Source of the DNA: Streptomyces cellulosae
Lineage (GTDB): Bacteria; Actinomycetota; Actinomycetes; Streptomycetales; Streptomycetaceae
Reading direction: 5' to 3'
Length of the DNA stretch: 64,000 nucleotides
Assembly (NCBI GenBank): GCA_014655195.1
Contig: BNBH01000014.1
Coordinates: 1 to 64,000, forward strand
In this document: piece by piece, positions 40,711 to 53,000 of the stretch
Layout of the letters: each line of letters begins with the position of its first letter
Numbering within the stretch: the first letter of the stretch is position 1
The notes under the pieces: model-generated
The model's input: the letters and a program-made list of their open reading frames with translations, nothing else
What the model was told of the DNA's origin: nothing
The model's database searches: none
Position numbers and translations under genes: made by a program

Positions 40711-41913
40711 TCATGCGAGACGCTCGGCGACGAGGTCCCACACCGTGTCGGCGAGGGCTTCTTTCGGCCCGTGCGGCACGGGCGTCTCACTGCCGTCGGC
40801 GCCCAGCACCACGGCCTCGTTGGTCTCGGAACCAAAGGTCTTCGCCTCGCCCACCTCGTTCACCACGAGGAGGTCGCACCCCTTGCGCTTCAGCTTGGCG
40901 CGGCCGTTGGCGAGGACGTCGTCGGTCTCCGCGGCGAAGCCCACGATCACCTGTCCGGACCTCACCCGGTCGCCGGACACCTCGGCGAGAATGTCCGGAT
41001 TCCGCACCAGGGTGATGGGCGCCGGCTCCTGGTCGTCCTTCTTCTTGATCTTCCCGGCCGCGTAGACGGCGGGACGGAAGTCGGCGACGGCGGCGGCCAT
41101 GACGACCGCGTCGGCGTCGCGTGCGGCGCCGAGGACGGCCTCGCGCAGCTCCACGGCCGTGCCGACGCGGACGACGTCGACGCCGGCCGGGTCGGGCAGC
41201 GCGGTGTTGGCGGCGATCAGGGTGACGCGGGCGCCGCGGGCGGCGGCGGTGCGGGCGAGGGCGTAGCCCTGCTTGCCGGAGGAGCGGTTGCCGAGGAAGC
41301 GGACCGGGTCGAGGGGCTCGCGGGTGCCTCCGGCGCTGACGACGACGTGCCGTCCGGCGAGGTCGGGGGCGGTGGCGCCGCGGGCGAGGACGCGGCGGCA
41401 GACCTCGAAGATCTCGGTCGGGTCGGGCAGCCGGCCCTTGCCGGTGTCGACGCCGGTGAGGCGGCCGACGGCGGGCTCGACGACGACGGCGCCGCGGGCG
41501 CGCAGCGTGGCCACGTTCTCCTGGGTGGCCGGGTGCTCCCACATCTCCGTGTGCATGGCGGGGGCGAAGACCACCGGGCAGCGCGCGGTGAGGAGGGTGT
41601 TGGTGAGGAGGTCGTCGGCGAGGCCGTGGGCGGCCTTGGCGAGCATGTCGGCCGTGGCGGGCGCGACGACGACCAGGTCGGCGTGCTGTCCGATGCGGAC
41701 GTGTGGCACCTCGTGGACGTCGTCCCAGACCTCGGTGGAGACCGGGTTGCCGGACAGGGCGGACCAGGTGGCGGCGCCGACGAAGTGCAGCGCGGAGGCG
41801 GTGGGGACGACGCGCACGTCGTGTCCCGACTCGGTGAGCCGCCTCAGCAGCTCACAGGCCTTGTAGGCGGCGATGCCGCCGCTGACCCCCAGAACGACCT
41901 TGGGCTTGTCCAC
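40711..41913 (-). CDS. coaBC: Phosphopantothenoylcysteine synthetase/decarboxylase
   Basis: This 400-residue bifunctional enzyme of coenzyme A synthesis has an N-terminal FMN-binding decarboxylase (CoaC, about 1-185; VLGVSGGIAAYKA at the start and PAMHTEMWEHPATQENV with the catalytic Asn) and a C-terminal CTP-dependent synthetase (CoaB, about 190-400; VVSAGGTREPLDPVRFLGN and the late KRKGCDLLVVNEV). The GTG at 41913 has GGGGAGAG before it; an upstream GTG at 41928 would use that very site and is rejected. It follows rpoZ in the usual order, beyond a terminator. Confidence 0.96.
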   Translation of the reverse strand: MDKPKVVLGVSGGIAAYKACELLRRLTESGHDVRVVPTASALHFVGAATWSALSGNPVSTEVWDDVHEVPHVRIGQHADLVVVAPATADMLAKAAHGLADDLLTNTLLTARCPVVFAPAMHTEMWEHPATQENVATLRARGAVVVEPAVGRLTGVDTGKGRLPDPTEIFEVCRRVLARGATAPDLAGRHVVVSAGGTREPLDPVRFLGNRSSGKQGYALARTAAARGARVTLIAANTALPDPAGVDVVRVGTAVELREAVLGAARDADAVVMAAAVADFRPAVYAAGKIKKKDDQEPAPITLVRNPDILAEVSGDRVRSGQVIVGFAAETDDVLANGRAKLKRKGCDLLVVNEVGEAKTFGSETNEAVVLGADGSETPVPHGPKEALADTVWDLVAERLA

Positions 41914-41961
41914 CGTCTCTCCCCGCACTCCGGAATCCTGCTTCCCTCACCCATGAGAACA

Positions 41962-41995
41962 CCACAGGCCCGGCAGACGTCTGCCGGGCCTGTGG
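41962..41995. terminator. Perfect 34-bp palindrome, rpoZ terminator
   Basis: The sequence reads the same on both strands over 34 bp: CCACAGGCCCGGCAGAC followed immediately by its reverse complement. As RNA it would form a 17-bp stem with the central bases as loop. It lies 41 bp after the rpoZ stop and 49 bp before the coaBC start. Confidence 0.7.
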
Positions 41996-42035
41996 AAAAG
42001 TCAGCTGCGAGCTGATGGTACGACGTACTGACCGA

Positions 42036-42308
42036 TCACTGGTTGGGGCCGTCGACGGCCTCGGAGGTCAGCAGTCCCGCGTTGATCTCGCGCAGCGCGA
42101 TCGACAGCGGCTTCTCGTGGACGTGGGTGTCGACGAGAGGACCGACGTACTCGAGCAGGCCTTCGCCGAGCTGCGAGTAGTACGCGTTGATCTGGCGGGC
42201 CCGCTTGGCCGCGTAGATCACGAGGCTGTACTTCGAGTCCGTGGCCTCGAGGAGCTCGTCGATCGGCGGGTTGATGATGCCCTCGGGCGCGGAGATGGAA
42301 GAGGACAC
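42036..42308 (-). CDS. rpoZ: RNA polymerase omega subunit
   Basis: This is a 90-residue protein that helps fold and assemble the beta' subunit of RNA polymerase. In Streptomyces it is needed for normal differentiation. The family segment IDELLEATDSKYSLVIYAAKRARQIN spans about residues 15-41, and EKPLSIALREINAG lies near the end. It starts with GTG at 42308, 62 bp after gmk. The gmk-rpoZ-coaBC order is conserved across bacteria. Confidence 0.97.
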   Translation of the reverse strand: MSSSISAPEGIINPPIDELLEATDSKYSLVIYAAKRARQINAYYSQLGEGLLEYVGPLVDTHVHEKPLSIALREINAGLLTSEAVDGPNQ

Positions 42309-42370
42309 GCTCTACCTTCCGATGGATGGGAAAGATTCAGTCGTTCCGACCGGTGGACGGTCGTCCACGA

Positions 42371-42964
42371 TCACACGACGTTCATCAAGGCTAGCAGCTC
42401 GCGGGCTACCTCCTCGACGGAGGTGTTGACCAGGGTCGTGTCAAACTCCGGTTCGGCCGCGAGCTCGGTCCGGGCGGCCTCCAGCCGGCGCTCGATGACC
42501 TCGGGCGACTCGGTGCCCCGGCCGGTGAGCCTGCGGACCAGCTCCTCCCAGGAGGGAGGGGCCAGGAACACGAGCAGGGCGTCGGGCATGGACTCGCGGA
42601 CCTGCCGCGCGCCCTGGAGGTCGATCTCCAGGAGCACGGGCACACCCGCCTCCAGGTGCTCCAGCACCGCCGCGCGGGGCGTGCCGTAGCGGTTCCCCGC
42701 GAACTCCGCCCACTCGAGCAGCTCGCCGTTGGCGATCAGCTTGTCCATCTCCTCGTCGGTGACGAAGAAGTAGTGGACGCCGTGCTGTTCTCCGGGGCGG
42801 GGCTTGCGGGTCGTCGCCGACACCGAGAGCCAGACCTCGGGGTGCTCCTTGCGCATATGCGCGACGACCGTGCTCTTGCCGACCCCGGAGGGGCCGGAGA
42901 GCACGGTCAGTCGCGGACGTTCGTCCGGGGGTACGGGGGTCGCCCCCCGGGGTGTTGCTGCCAT
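42371..42964 (-). CDS. gmk: Guanylate kinase
   Basis: This 197-residue enzyme phosphorylates GMP to GDP with ATP. Walker A GPSGVGKST is at residues 24-32, and the GMP-binding SVSATTRKPRPGEQHGVHYFF region is intact. A short 18-residue N-terminal extension precedes the core. It is 60 bp downstream of sIHF and 62 bp upstream of rpoZ, and may be co-transcribed with both. It links nucleotide supply with (p)ppGpp control, since GMK is a known ppGpp target in many bacteria. Confidence 0.97.
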   Translation of the reverse strand: MAATPRGATPVPPDERPRLTVLSGPSGVGKSTVVAHMRKEHPEVWLSVSATTRKPRPGEQHGVHYFFVTDEEMDKLIANGELLEWAEFAGNRYGTPRAAVLEHLEAGVPVLLEIDLQGARQVRESMPDALLVFLAPPSWEELVRRLTGRGTESPEVIERRLEAARTELAAEPEFDTTLVNTSVEEVARELLALMNVV

Positions 42965-43024
42965 GCGGCGATTATTCCAGCAATCGCGGGGTGCCCGGGA
43001 CGCCGGTCCCGGGACGCCCGTGAC

Positions 43025-43348
43025 TCAGGAGCCGGCGCCGCCGAACTCGCGCTCAAGGGAGGCGATCTGGTTCGAACCGAGACCCCGCACGCGGCGGCTC
43101 TCGGAGATCCCCAGACGCTCCATGATCTGCTTGGCGCGGACCTTGCCCACGCCCGGCAGGGACTCGAGCAGGGCGGAGACCTTCATCTTGCCGATGACGT
43201 CGTTCTCCTGGCCCTGCTTGATGACCTCGTGCAGGGAGGCGCCGGAGTGCTTGAGTCGATTCTTGACCTCGGCCCGCTCCCGGCGAGCCGCGGCGGCCTT
43301 TTCGAGCGCGGCTGCGCGCTGTTCAGGGGTAAGGGGCGGAAGAGCCAC
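43025..43348 (-). CDS. sihF: Integration host factor-like nucleoid protein sIHF
   Basis: This is a 107-residue actinobacterial nucleoid protein, not related to E. coli IHF. It has an N-terminal long helix (about 5-45, highly charged) and a C-terminal helix-two-turn-helix fold, with LESLPGVGKVRAKQIMERLG carrying the HhH-like DNA-binding loop at about 64-83. It bends and supercoils DNA non-specifically and is needed for normal development and antibiotic output in S. coelicolor. The GTG at 43348 (VALPPLTPEQ), with GAGGTGA upstream, gives the known length; longer frames exist but are unsupported. Confidence 0.96.
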   Translation of the reverse strand: MALPPLTPEQRAAALEKAAAARRERAEVKNRLKHSGASLHEVIKQGQENDVIGKMKVSALLESLPGVGKVRAKQIMERLGISESRRVRGLGSNQIASLEREFGGAGS

Positions 43349-43606
43349 GCCTACGTCACCTCGGATGTCGAACTGTCGGATACGGACCGGTGAGGAACCT
43401 AGTCGCCCCACACCTGAGGAGTCACGAGCAACACGTGCCGCCCGTTCACTCTCCGTCGGAGACTAGCGGCCATCGCGCCCTGAGTCAGCGAGAACAGCGG
43501 AAAAGTCCTGGTCAGCCTCCGCCAGGACCGACATTCCGGACATAATTCCTCGGATTTGAGGGTGTATCCAGAGTGCGACGACCACGGACTCCCCTTGTGG
43601 CGCCTC
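43349..43606. other. Gap between sIHF promoter region and pyrF end
   Basis: This 258-bp stretch should contain the sIHF promoter and the 3' end of the pyr transcript. I found no perfect hairpin directly after the pyrF stop and no convincing -35/-10 pair, so both remain unplaced. Confidence 0.3.
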
Positions 43607-44452
43607 TCAGGCGGACGTCAGCGCGGCGCGGATCTCGTCCGCGAACCGCTCCGAGGCGTCACGCAGAGCGACCGTCTCGGGACCGTGGCGCAACACTCCC
43701 CGGCTGACGTTCGGCACGACGTTGCGCACCGCGCGCCCGAACACCGACGGAAGGTCCCCCGGCGTCGCCCCCTGCGCCCCGATACCCGGCGCCAGGATCG
43801 GCCCTCCCATGTCGAGGTCGTACGAGGAGAGGTCGCCGAGGGTGGCGCCGACCACCGCGCCGAAGGAGCCCAGCGGCTCCTCCCCCGCGTTCTCCAGCGC
43901 GAGGTGGCCGAGGACCGTCGCGCCGACCGTGCGCCCGTCGGCGCGCACCGCGTGCTGCACCTCGCCGCCCTCCGGGTTGGAGGTGAGCGCCAGCACGAAG
44001 AGACCGGCGCCGGACTCCCGCGCCAGGGCGACGGCGGGGCTCAGCGAGCCGTAACCGAGGTACGGGGAGACGGTCAGCGCGTCGGAGAAGAGCGGCGCGT
44101 CCTTGTGCAGGAACGCCTCCGCGTAGGCGGCCATGGTCGAACCGATGTCGCCGCGCTTGGCGTCCATGACGACCAGCGCGCCGGCCTCCCGGGCCTCCCG
44201 CACGGTGGTCTCCAGCACGGCGAGGCCGCGCGAGCCGAACCGTTCGAAGAAGGCGCTCTGCGGCTTGAGCACGGCGACCCGGTCGGCCACTGCCTCGACC
44301 ACCGTGCGGCTGAAGCGCTCGAGGCCGTCGACGTTGTCGCCCAGGCCCCACTCGGACAGCAGGGAGGCGTGCGGGTCGATGCCCACGCACAGCGGGCCCC
44401 GCTCGTCCATCGCGCGGCGCAGCCGTGCGCCGAAGGGTTCGAGTCCGGTCAT
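43607..44452 (-). CDS. pyrF: Orotidine 5'-phosphate decarboxylase
   Basis: This 281-residue enzyme, type 2 of the family (as in mycobacteria), decarboxylates OMP to UMP, the last step of the pathway. The active-site motif VVMDAKRGDIGSTMAAYAEA contains the DxKxxD-type residues. The N terminus has CVGIDPHASLL. The ATG overlaps the pyrD stop by 4 bp, so it is the last gene of the pyr operon. PyrE, which makes OMP, is not in this cluster. Confidence 0.96.
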   Translation of the reverse strand: MTGLEPFGARLRRAMDERGPLCVGIDPHASLLSEWGLGDNVDGLERFSRTVVEAVADRVAVLKPQSAFFERFGSRGLAVLETTVREAREAGALVVMDAKRGDIGSTMAAYAEAFLHKDAPLFSDALTVSPYLGYGSLSPAVALARESGAGLFVLALTSNPEGGEVQHAVRADGRTVGATVLGHLALENAGEEPLGSFGAVVGATLGDLSSYDLDMGGPILAPGIGAQGATPGDLPSVFGRAVRNVVPNVSRGVLRHGPETVALRDASERFADEIRAALTSA

Positions 44453-45555
44453 GCGGAGGTCCTCACGTCGGCGCCCACCGCGTCGGCGAGCGTGGTGTAG
44501 GGGCTGGTGCGCAGCCGCGCGGCGAGCCCCTTGTGGATGGAGCGGGCCCAGAAGGGGCCCTGGTAGATGAAGGCGCTGTACCCCTGGACCAGCGTGGCGC
44601 CGGCCAGGATGCGCTGCCAGGCGTCCTCGGCGTTCTCGATGCCGCCGACCCCGACCAGGGTGATCCGGTCGCCCACGCGCGCGTAGAGGCGGCGCAGCAC
44701 CTCCAGGGAGCGGGCCTTGAGGGGCGCGCCGGACAGTCCGCCGGTCTCCTGGACCAGGGCCGGGTCGGAGGTCAGGCCGAGGCCCTCGCGGGCGATGGTG
44801 GTGTTGGTGGCGATGATCCCGTCGAGACCGAGTTCCACGGCGAGGTCGGCGACGGCGTCGATGTCCCCGTCGGCCAGGTCGGGGGCGATCTTCACCAGGA
44901 GCGGCACCCGGCGGGCCGGGACCGCGCGGTCGGCGGCCTCGCGCACCGCGGTGAGCAGCGGGCGGAGCTGGTCCACGGCCTGGAGGCTGCGCAGGCCCGG
45001 GGTGTTCGGGCTGGAGACGTTGACGACGAGGTAGTCGGCGTGGGGCGCGAGCCGCTCGGCGGACTTCACGTAGTCGGCGGCGGCCTCGGACTCCGGGACG
45101 ACCTTGGTCTTGCCGATGTTGACGCCCACGACCGTCCGGAACACCGGCCTGCGCGAGGCCAGGCGGGCGGCGACGGCGAGCGAGCCGTCGTTGTTGAAGC
45201 CCATGCGGTTGATCAGCGCGCGGTCGGGGACCAGGCGGAACAGCCGCTTCTTGGGATTGCCGGGCTGCGGCTCGCCGGTCACGGTGCCGATCTCGACATG
45301 GTCGAAGCCGACCATCGCGAGGCCGTCGATGCCGACGGCGTTCTTGTCGAAGCCGGCGGCCAGGCCGAAGGGGCTGTGCAGGCGCAGTCCGAGCGCCTCG
45401 GTGCGCAGTTCCTCGTACCGGGGGGCGAGCAGGGCGGCGACGAAGGTGCGCAGCACGGGGACGCGGGCGACGCGGCGGATCCAGCGGAAGGCCAGGTGGT
45501 GGGCCCCCTCCGGGTCCATCCGGGAGAAGAGCAGGGTGAAGAGAATCCTGTACAT
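44449..45555 (-). CDS. pyrD: Dihydroorotate dehydrogenase (quinone), class 2
   Basis: This 368-residue membrane-associated flavoenzyme oxidises dihydroorotate to orotate and passes electrons to quinone. The N-terminal amphipathic helices (about 1-40) contact the membrane. FMN-binding and catalytic stretches are GFDKNAVGIDGLAMVGF, NRMGFNNDG, VNVSSPNTPGLRSLQ with the catalytic Ser of class 2, and VGVGGIENAEDAWQ. It starts 48 bp after carB. A perfect hairpin sits in that gap (45571-45598), just ahead of its GAGGAC ribosome binding site. Confidence 0.97.
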   Translation of the reverse strand: MYRILFTLLFSRMDPEGAHHLAFRWIRRVARVPVLRTFVAALLAPRYEELRTEALGLRLHSPFGLAAGFDKNAVGIDGLAMVGFDHVEIGTVTGEPQPGNPKKRLFRLVPDRALINRMGFNNDGSLAVAARLASRRPVFRTVVGVNIGKTKVVPESEAAADYVKSAERLAPHADYLVVNVSSPNTPGLRSLQAVDQLRPLLTAVREAADRAVPARRVPLLVKIAPDLADGDIDAVADLAVELGLDGIIATNTTIAREGLGLTSDPALVQETGGLSGAPLKARSLEVLRRLYARVGDRITLVGVGGIENAEDAWQRILAGATLVQGYSAFIYQGPFWARSIHKGLAARLRTSPYTTLADAVGADVRTSA

Positions 45556-45570
45556 GGTGTCCTCATGGAG

Positions 45571-45598
45571 AGGGGGACACCGTTTCCGGTGTCCCCCT
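45571..45598 (-). terminator. Intercistronic hairpin between carB and pyrD
   Basis: AGGGGGACACCG (45571-45582) and CGGTGTCCCCCT (45587-45598) form a perfect 12-bp stem with loop TTTC. It begins 5 bp after the carB stop and ends 15 bp before the pyrD start. It could be an attenuator, partial terminator or RNA-stability element inside the pyr operon. Confidence 0.55.
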
Positions 45599-45603
45599 TC
45601 GGG

Positions 45604-48910
<3,307 letters not shown>

Positions 48911-48918
<8 letters not shown>

Positions 48919-50053
48919 GCTGGCCCTCCATGAGCTTCACGAAGCGGTCGAACAGGTAGGCGGCGTCGTGCGGGCCCGCTGCCGCTTCGGGGTGGTACTG
49001 GACGCTGAAGGCCGGCTTGTCGAGCAGCTGGAGGCCCTCCACCACGTTGTCGTTCAGGCAGACGTGGGACACCTCGGCACGGCCGAACGGGGTGTCGGAG
49101 ACCTGGTCGAGCGGCGCGTCGACGGCGAAGCCGTGGTTGTGCGCGGTGACCTCGACCTTGCCGGTCGTACGGTCCTGCACCGGCTGGTTGATGCCTCGGT
49201 GGCCGTACTTCAGCTTGTAGGTGCCGAAGCCGAGGGCGCGGCCGAGGATCTGGTTGCCGAAGCAGATGCCGAACAGCGGGGTGCCCCGCTCCAGCACGCC
49301 CCGCATCACGGAGACGGCGTGGTCGGCGGTGGCGGGGTCGCCGGGGCCGTTGGAGAAGAACACGCCGTCCGGGTTCACCGCGTACACGTCGTCGACGCTC
49401 GCGGTGGCGGGCAGCACGTGCACCTCGATGCCGCGCTCGGCCATCCGGTACGGGGTCATGCCCTTGATGCCGAGGTCGACGGCGGCGACGGTGAACTTCT
49501 TCTCGCCCTGCGCGGGGACGACGTACGCCTCCTTGGTGGCCACCTCGGCGGAGAGGTCGGCGCCCGTCATCTCGGGGGCCTGGCGGACCTCGGCGAGCAT
49601 GGTGCCCTCGTCGGGCAGGGCGTTGCCGGAGAAGATGCCGACGCGCATGGCGCCGCGCTCGCGCAGGTGCCGGGTGAGGGCGCGGGTGTCGACGCCGCAG
49701 ATGCCGACGACGCCCTGGGCGGCCAGCTCCTCGTCGAGGGTGCGGCGGGAGCGCCAGTTGGACGGCACGCGCGCGGGGTCGCGCACGACGTAGCCGGAGA
49801 CCCAGATCCGCTTGGACTCGGCGTCCTCGTCGTTCACGCCGGTGTTGCCGACGTGCGGGGCGGTCATCACCACGACCTGGCGGTGGTACGACGGGTCGGT
49901 GAGGGTTTCCTGGTAGCCGGTCATGCCGGTGGAGAACACCGCTTCGCCGAAGGTCTCCCCCACCGCCCCGTAGGCACGGCCGCGGAAGATCCGGCCGTCC
50001 TCCAGGACGAGTACGGCGGGAACCTTGGCGGTTCCCCTGGTGGAGGTTGTCAT
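48911..50053 (-). CDS. carA: Carbamoyl-phosphate synthase, small (glutaminase) subunit
   Basis: This 380-residue subunit hydrolyses glutamine and channels ammonia to CarB. An N-terminal CPSase small domain (about 12-150; GETFGEAVFSTGMTGYQETL) precedes a class-I glutamine amidotransferase domain (about 190-375) with the nucleophile Cys in LFGICFGNQILG and the His/Glu pair in VQYHPEA. The ATG overlaps the preceding PH-domain gene by 4 bp, and the stop overlaps carB by 8 bp, so translation is tightly coupled. Confidence 0.98.
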
Positions 50054-50610
50054 CGTGCGCCTTCCGTCTTGTTGATCATGTTCGTGAGGGCGTCGACCCA
50101 CTCCGTGTGCTCCGCCGCGTGGTCGGAGCGGAACCCGGAGTCGATGAGCCGGTCGCCGTGCTTCCAGGTGATCACCAGCAGGCCGCCCTCGGTGAGGACC
50201 TTGCCGGCGATGCCCTTGTCGAGCCGGGCCTCGCGCAGTGCGTCCGCCGGGACGAAGAAGTCGTCCGCGCCGGGGCGCACCACGTCCAGTCCGGCGTCGC
50301 TGAGCGTCAGCTCGGCACGGCTGCGGGTGCCCAGGCCGTGCGCCACGATGCGGTCCAGCCACTGACCGGCGGTGGTCGAGCCGTGGTAGCGGCCGCTCAT
50401 GGTCAGTGTCGCCGGGCCGGGGTCGTCCGGCGCGCTGTGCAGCTCGGGCAGGTCGCTCTGGAGCGTGCCGCGCCACTTCCAGCCTTCGCGCATCAGCCAG
50501 TAGACGAGCGCGACGAAGAGGGCGAGGCCGACGACCCAGCCGATCCGGGCGGCCCAGTCGGTCACTTCCGCCGATTCCTTCTCGGCGGCCAGCAGGATGA
50601 GAGATGTCAC
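50050..50610 (-). CDS. PH-like domain membrane protein inside the pyr operon
   Basis: This 186-residue protein has one transmembrane segment near the N terminus (about 18-42; WAARIGWVVGLALFVALVYW) and a PH-like (YcxB-type) domain at about 65-180. It overlaps both neighbours by 4 bp (pyrC before, carA after), so it is an integral part of the pyr operon in Streptomyces. I know of no demonstrated function. It may tether pathway enzymes to the membrane, where PyrD works, but this is only a context-based idea. The start is GTG at 50610. Confidence 0.85.
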   Translation of the reverse strand: MTSLILLAAEKESAEVTDWAARIGWVVGLALFVALVYWLMREGWKWRGTLQSDLPELHSAPDDPGPATLTMSGRYHGSTTAGQWLDRIVAHGLGTRSRAELTLSDAGLDVVRPGADDFFVPADALREARLDKGIAGKVLTEGGLLVITWKHGDRLIDSGFRSDHAAEHTEWVDALTNMINKTEGAR

Positions 50611-51893
50611 GTGAGCTTCCCGTCGACGAGCGTGGCCTTGCCCCGGAGCCAGGTGTGGGTGACACGGCCCGGCAGCTCGCGGCCCTCGTAGGGCGTGTTG
50701 CGGCTGCGCGAGGCGAAGCCCGCGGGGTCCACCGGTCCACGGTATGCCGTGTCGACGAGGGTGAGGTTGGCGGGCTCACCTGCCGAGACGGGCCGGCCGT
50801 GGCCCTCGGCGCGGCCGATGCGCGCGGGCGTGAAGGACATGCGCTCGGCGACGCCGGCCCAGTCGAGCAGGCCCGTGTCGACCATCGTCTCCTGGACCAC
50901 CGACAGGGCGGTCTCCAGGCCGACCATGCCCATGGCGGCCGCGGCCCACTCGCAGTCCTTGTCCTCGTGCGGGTGCGGGGCGTGGTCGGTGGCGACGATG
51001 TCGATGGTGCCGTCGGCGAGCGCCTCGCGCAGGGCCAGCACGTCGCGCTCGGTGCGCAGCGGCGGGTTGACCTTGTAGACCGGGTTGTACGAGCGCACCA
51101 GCTCGTCGGTGAGGAGCAGGTGGTGCGGGGTGACCTCGGCGGTGACGCGGATGCCGCGGGACTTGGCCCAGCGGACGATCTCCACGGAGCCGGCGGTCGA
51201 CAGGTGGCAGATGTGGACGCGGGAGCCGACGTGGTCGGCGAGCAGCACGTCGCGGGCGATGACCGACTCCTCGGCGACGGCCGGCCAGCCGCCGAGGCCC
51301 AGCTCGGCGGAGACGACGCCCTCGTTCATCTGGGCGCCCTCGGTGAGGCGGGGCTCCTGGGCGTGCTGGGCGACGACGCCGTCGAAGGCCTTCACGTACT
51401 CCAGGGCGCGGCGCATGATCACGGCGTCGTGGACGCACTTGCCGTCGTCGGAGAAGACCGTGACGCCGGCCGCGGACTCGTGCATGGCGCCCAGCTCGGC
51501 GAGCTTCCTGCCCTCCAGACCGACGGTGACGGCGCCGATCGGCTGCACGTCGCAGTAGCCGTGCTCCTTGCCGAGGCGCCAGACCTGCTCGACGACGCCG
51601 GCGGTGTCGGCGACCGGGAAGGTGTTGGCCATGGCGAACACGTTGGTGTAGCCGCCGCTGGCCGCCGCGCGGGTGCCGGTCAGGACGGTCTCGGAGTCCT
51701 CGCGGCCGGGCTCGCGCAGATGGGTGTGCAGGTCGACCAGGCCCGGCAGCAGCACCTTGCCGCCGGCCTCGACCACCTCGGCGCCCTCGGCGGACAGGCC
51801 GGTGCCGACCTGAGTGATCGTTTCGCCGTCGATCAGGACGTCCTGGGGCTCGCCGCCGAGCACCTTCGCACCACGGATCAGGGTCTTGCTCAT
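50607..51893 (-). CDS. pyrC: Dihydroorotase
   Basis: This is a 428-residue type I (bacterial-long) dihydroorotase of the amidohydrolase fold that cyclises carbamoyl aspartate to dihydroorotate. Metal-binding HTH is in PGLVDLHTHLREPGREDSE. Further ligands are HIC in SRVHICHLSTAGS, HH in TAEVTPHHLLLTDE, and the catalytic Asp in VATDHAPH. It starts with ATG at 51893, two bases after the pyrB stop, and overlaps the downstream PH-domain gene by 4 bp (GTGA). Confidence 0.97.
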   Translation of the reverse strand: MSKTLIRGAKVLGGEPQDVLIDGETITQVGTGLSAEGAEVVEAGGKVLLPGLVDLHTHLREPGREDSETVLTGTRAAASGGYTNVFAMANTFPVADTAGVVEQVWRLGKEHGYCDVQPIGAVTVGLEGRKLAELGAMHESAAGVTVFSDDGKCVHDAVIMRRALEYVKAFDGVVAQHAQEPRLTEGAQMNEGVVSAELGLGGWPAVAEESVIARDVLLADHVGSRVHICHLSTAGSVEIVRWAKSRGIRVTAEVTPHHLLLTDELVRSYNPVYKVNPPLRTERDVLALREALADGTIDIVATDHAPHPHEDKDCEWAAAAMGMVGLETALSVVQETMVDTGLLDWAGVAERMSFTPARIGRAEGHGRPVSAGEPANLTLVDTAYRGPVDPAGFASRSRNTPYEGRELPGRVTHTWLRGKATLVDGKLT

Positions 51894-51895
51894 CG

Positions 51896-52894
51896 CTATC
51901 GGTTCTCCTCGGCGGTACGGGCGGGGGCGGCGGGCGTGCTCGGCGTCTGGAACTCGGCTCCGCCGAGCAGCAGGTACAGGACGGCCATCCGGATGGAGAC
52001 GCCGTTGGCGACCTGCTCGACGACGGTGCAGCGGTCGGAGTCGGCGACCTCGGCGGTGATCTCCATGCCGCGGACCATCGGGCCGGGGTGCATGACGATG
52101 GCGTGCTCCGGCATCCGTGCCATGCGGTCGCCGTCGAGGCCGTAGCGGCGGGAGTACTCGCGCTCGGTGGGGAAGAACGCGGCGTTCATCCGCTCGCGCT
52201 GGACGCGCAGCATCATCACCGCGTCGGACTTGGGCAGCGTGGAGTCCAGGTCGTAGGAGACCTCGCAGGGCCAGGTCTCGACGCCGACCGGGAGCAGGGT
52301 GGGCGGGGCGACGAGGGTGACCTCGGCGCCGAGGGTGTGCAGCAGGTCGACGTTGGAGCGGGCGACCCGGCTGTGCAGGACGTCGCCGACGAGGGTGATG
52401 CGGCGGCCGTCGAGGTCCTGGCCGAGCCCGGCGTCCCGGCCGACGAGGCGGCGGCGCATGGTGAACGCGTCGAGCAGCGCCTGGGTGGGGTGCTGGTGGG
52501 TGCCGTCGCCGGCGTTGATGACGTGGGCGTCGATCCAGCCGGAGGTGGCGAGCCGGTAGGGGGCGCCGGAGGCGCCGTGCCGGATGACGACCGCGTCGAC
52601 GCCCATGGCCTCCAGGGTCTGGGCGGTGTCCTTCAGGGACTCGCCCTTGGAGACGCTGGAGCCCTTGGCGGAGAAGTTGATGACGTCCGCGGACAGCCGC
52701 TTCTCGGCGGCCTCGAAGGAGATCCGCGTGCGGGTGGAGTCCTCGAAGAAGAGGTTGACGACGGTACGGCCGCGCAGGGTGGGGAGTTTCTTGATCGGCC
52801 GGTCGGCCACCCGGGCCATCTCCTCGGCGGTGTCGAGGATGAGGACGGCGTCGTCGCGGGTGAGGTCGGCGGCCGAGATGAGATGACGCTGCAT
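51896..52894 (-). CDS. pyrB: Aspartate carbamoyltransferase, catalytic subunit
   Basis: This 332-residue enzyme condenses carbamoyl phosphate with aspartate. The carbamoyl-phosphate loop FFEDSTRTRISFE and the HPTQALLD aspartate-side segment are intact. The C-terminal 20 residues are Pro/Ala-rich and beyond the usual end. No PyrI regulatory chain is present, so this is a class without PyrI; complex formation with dihydroorotase (as in class A/B enzymes) is possible. It follows pyrR by 106 bp and precedes pyrC by 2 bp. Confidence 0.97.
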   Translation of the reverse strand: MQRHLISAADLTRDDAVLILDTAEEMARVADRPIKKLPTLRGRTVVNLFFEDSTRTRISFEAAEKRLSADVINFSAKGSSVSKGESLKDTAQTLEAMGVDAVVIRHGASGAPYRLATSGWIDAHVINAGDGTHQHPTQALLDAFTMRRRLVGRDAGLGQDLDGRRITLVGDVLHSRVARSNVDLLHTLGAEVTLVAPPTLLPVGVETWPCEVSYDLDSTLPKSDAVMMLRVQRERMNAAFFPTEREYSRRYGLDGDRMARMPEHAIVMHPGPMVRGMEITAEVADSDRCTVVEQVANGVSIRMAVLYLLLGGAEFQTPSTPAAPARTAEENR

Positions 52895-53000
52895 CTGTCA
52901 GGCTCCGTAAAGGCAGTTCAATGAGGCGAAATCGGGCAGACGGGTACGCGCGTGGGCGTGCCGCGCCGGCGCACACCCGTCCGGCGTGCGCTTCGCGGTG

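Noticed and set aside
52895..53000. Attenuator between pyrR and pyrB
   Set aside because: The 106-bp gap has GC-rich partial inverted repeats but no clean stem followed by T residues and no second PyrR motif.
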